Shown: one piece after another, positions 63,761 to 64,000 of the stretch
Layout of the letters: every line of letters begins with the position of its first letter
How positions within the stretch are numbered: the stretch's first letter is position 1
From: Pseudomonadota bacterium
GTDB lineage: Bacteria > Pseudomonadota > Alphaproteobacteria > Rhodobacterales > Rhodobacteraceae
NCBI GenBank assembly: GCA_038533575.1
Contig: JBCAYL010000001.1
Location: forward strand, 462,226-526,225
Direction of reading: 5' to 3'
DNA length: 64,000 bases
Notes under the pieces: model-generated
The model's input: only the letters and a program-made list of their open reading frames with translations
What the model was told of the DNA's origin: nothing
Databases searched by the model: none
Translations under genes and position numbers: made by a program

Positions 63761-64000
63761 CTAGTTGGCTGGTGGCGGCGGGCTGATGCATTCGAAGAAG
63801 CCCGCCTCGGGCGGACAGGCGATGAAGCCGGTGAGATAGGGCACCGACATGGAGATCGCGGGCACGTAGGTGATCAGGAAGATCACCGCGACCTCCACGG
63901 CGAGGAAGGGCAGGATCGCCTTGGCGATCGTTTCCACCTTCTCGCGCGAGACCGAGCTTGCCACGAAGAGGACGAGACCCATGGGCGGCGTGGCGAGGCC
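63761..64000 (-). CDS. TRAP transporter large permease DctM, C-terminal part (partial)
   Basis: 79 visible residues, cut by the window end. The frame starts GLATPPMGLVLFVASSVS, a DctM hallmark, then a membrane helix AILPFLAVEVAVIFLITYVPAI. The TAG is at 63761-63763. It forms the membrane channel for the DctP-bound substrate; the small permease gene is presumably beyond the window. A CCGGG/CCCGG stem lies between it and dctP. Confidence 0.85.
   Translation of the reverse strand, partial: GLATPPMGLVLFVASSVSREKVETIAKAILPFLAVEVAVIFLITYVPAISMSVPYLTGFIACPPEAGFFECISPPPPAN

Overview
The window reads as chromosomal DNA from an alphaproteobacterium of the Rhodobacteraceae/Roseobacter group. The evidence is high GC, tightly packed operons with ATGA/GTGA start-stop overlaps, a PhyR-NepR-EcfG general stress locus, a DUF2312/GapR protein, the clpP-clpX and accB-accC-aat-DUF2155 blocks, a smo/mtlK polyol operon, an ArsR-SRPBCC fusion and many ABC/TRAP uptake systems. 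I see no phage, insertion sequence or CRISPR array. The assignment rests on gene content and order, not on a database search.

Layout. 0-2.6 kb: end of a periplasmic glucan biosynthesis gene, an EEP-family phosphatase/nuclease and a group II PLP decarboxylase. 2.8-8.2 kb: general stress response locus, with nepR-ecfG-membrane kinase on the minus strand, divergent phyR, a GAF-HWE kinase, and a degenerate receiver protein. 8.4-11.5 kb: Crp/Fnr regulator, an SDR and a cobalt-type nitrile hydratase operon (alpha, beta, activator). 11.5-16.1 kb: two SDRs, a CaiB-type CoA-transferase, an unusual photolyase-like protein and an ArsR-SRPBCC fusion. 16.3-21.3 kb: clpP, clpX, a DUF2155 protein, aat, accC, accB. 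21.5-33.5 kb: an apparent acetate/short-chain-acyl block: acs, a five-gene Liv-type ABC transporter, a RamB/ScfR-like regulator, a stand-alone receiver, a small two-helix membrane protein and an SLC5-family histidine kinase. 33.5-37.9 kb: a TIGR01244 sulfurtransferase-like protein, a FadJ-type beta-oxidation enzyme, GapR-like protein, small unknowns and tRNA-Thr(TGT). 37.9-45.6 kb: sorbitol/mannitol operon smoEFGKS-mtlK with its LacI-type repressor. 45.8-52.9 kb: peptide-type ABC transporter with two tandem binding proteins and a fused double ATPase. 52.9-55.2 kb: small outer-membrane-like protein, DUF1045 protein, lactonase-like metallo-hydrolase, ABM-domain protein. 55.3-59.2 kb: tartrate-dehydrogenase-like enzyme, Gfo/Idh/MocA oxidoreductase, GntR regulator and glycerate 2-kinase. 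59.3-64 kb: diheme peroxidase, Sel1-repeat protein, DegT aminotransferase and the dctP/dctM part of a TRAP transporter.

Regulatory structure is unusually legible. Two interleaved divergent EcfG-type promoters (GGAAC-N16-CGTT and GGAAC-N16-AGTT) sit between nepR and phyR, and a third exact match lies in the largest gene-free gap of the locus. Twin operator-like sites flank the smo LacI regulator. A GTATAC-centred palindrome precedes the tartrate/glycerate operon. Strong hairpins follow the binding-protein genes of three ABC operons, as expected if they set binding-protein to permease ratio.

The items most worth a second look are: the photolyase whose FAD domain comes first and whose alpha/beta antenna-like domain appears to come last; the acs-Liv-RamB-receiver-small membrane protein-SLC5 kinase neighbourhood; the third EcfG box with a possible small RNA; a long imperfect inverted repeat inside the peptide transporter operon; and a diheme peroxidase gene with no normal start codon at its signal peptide, which overlaps a divergent gene.
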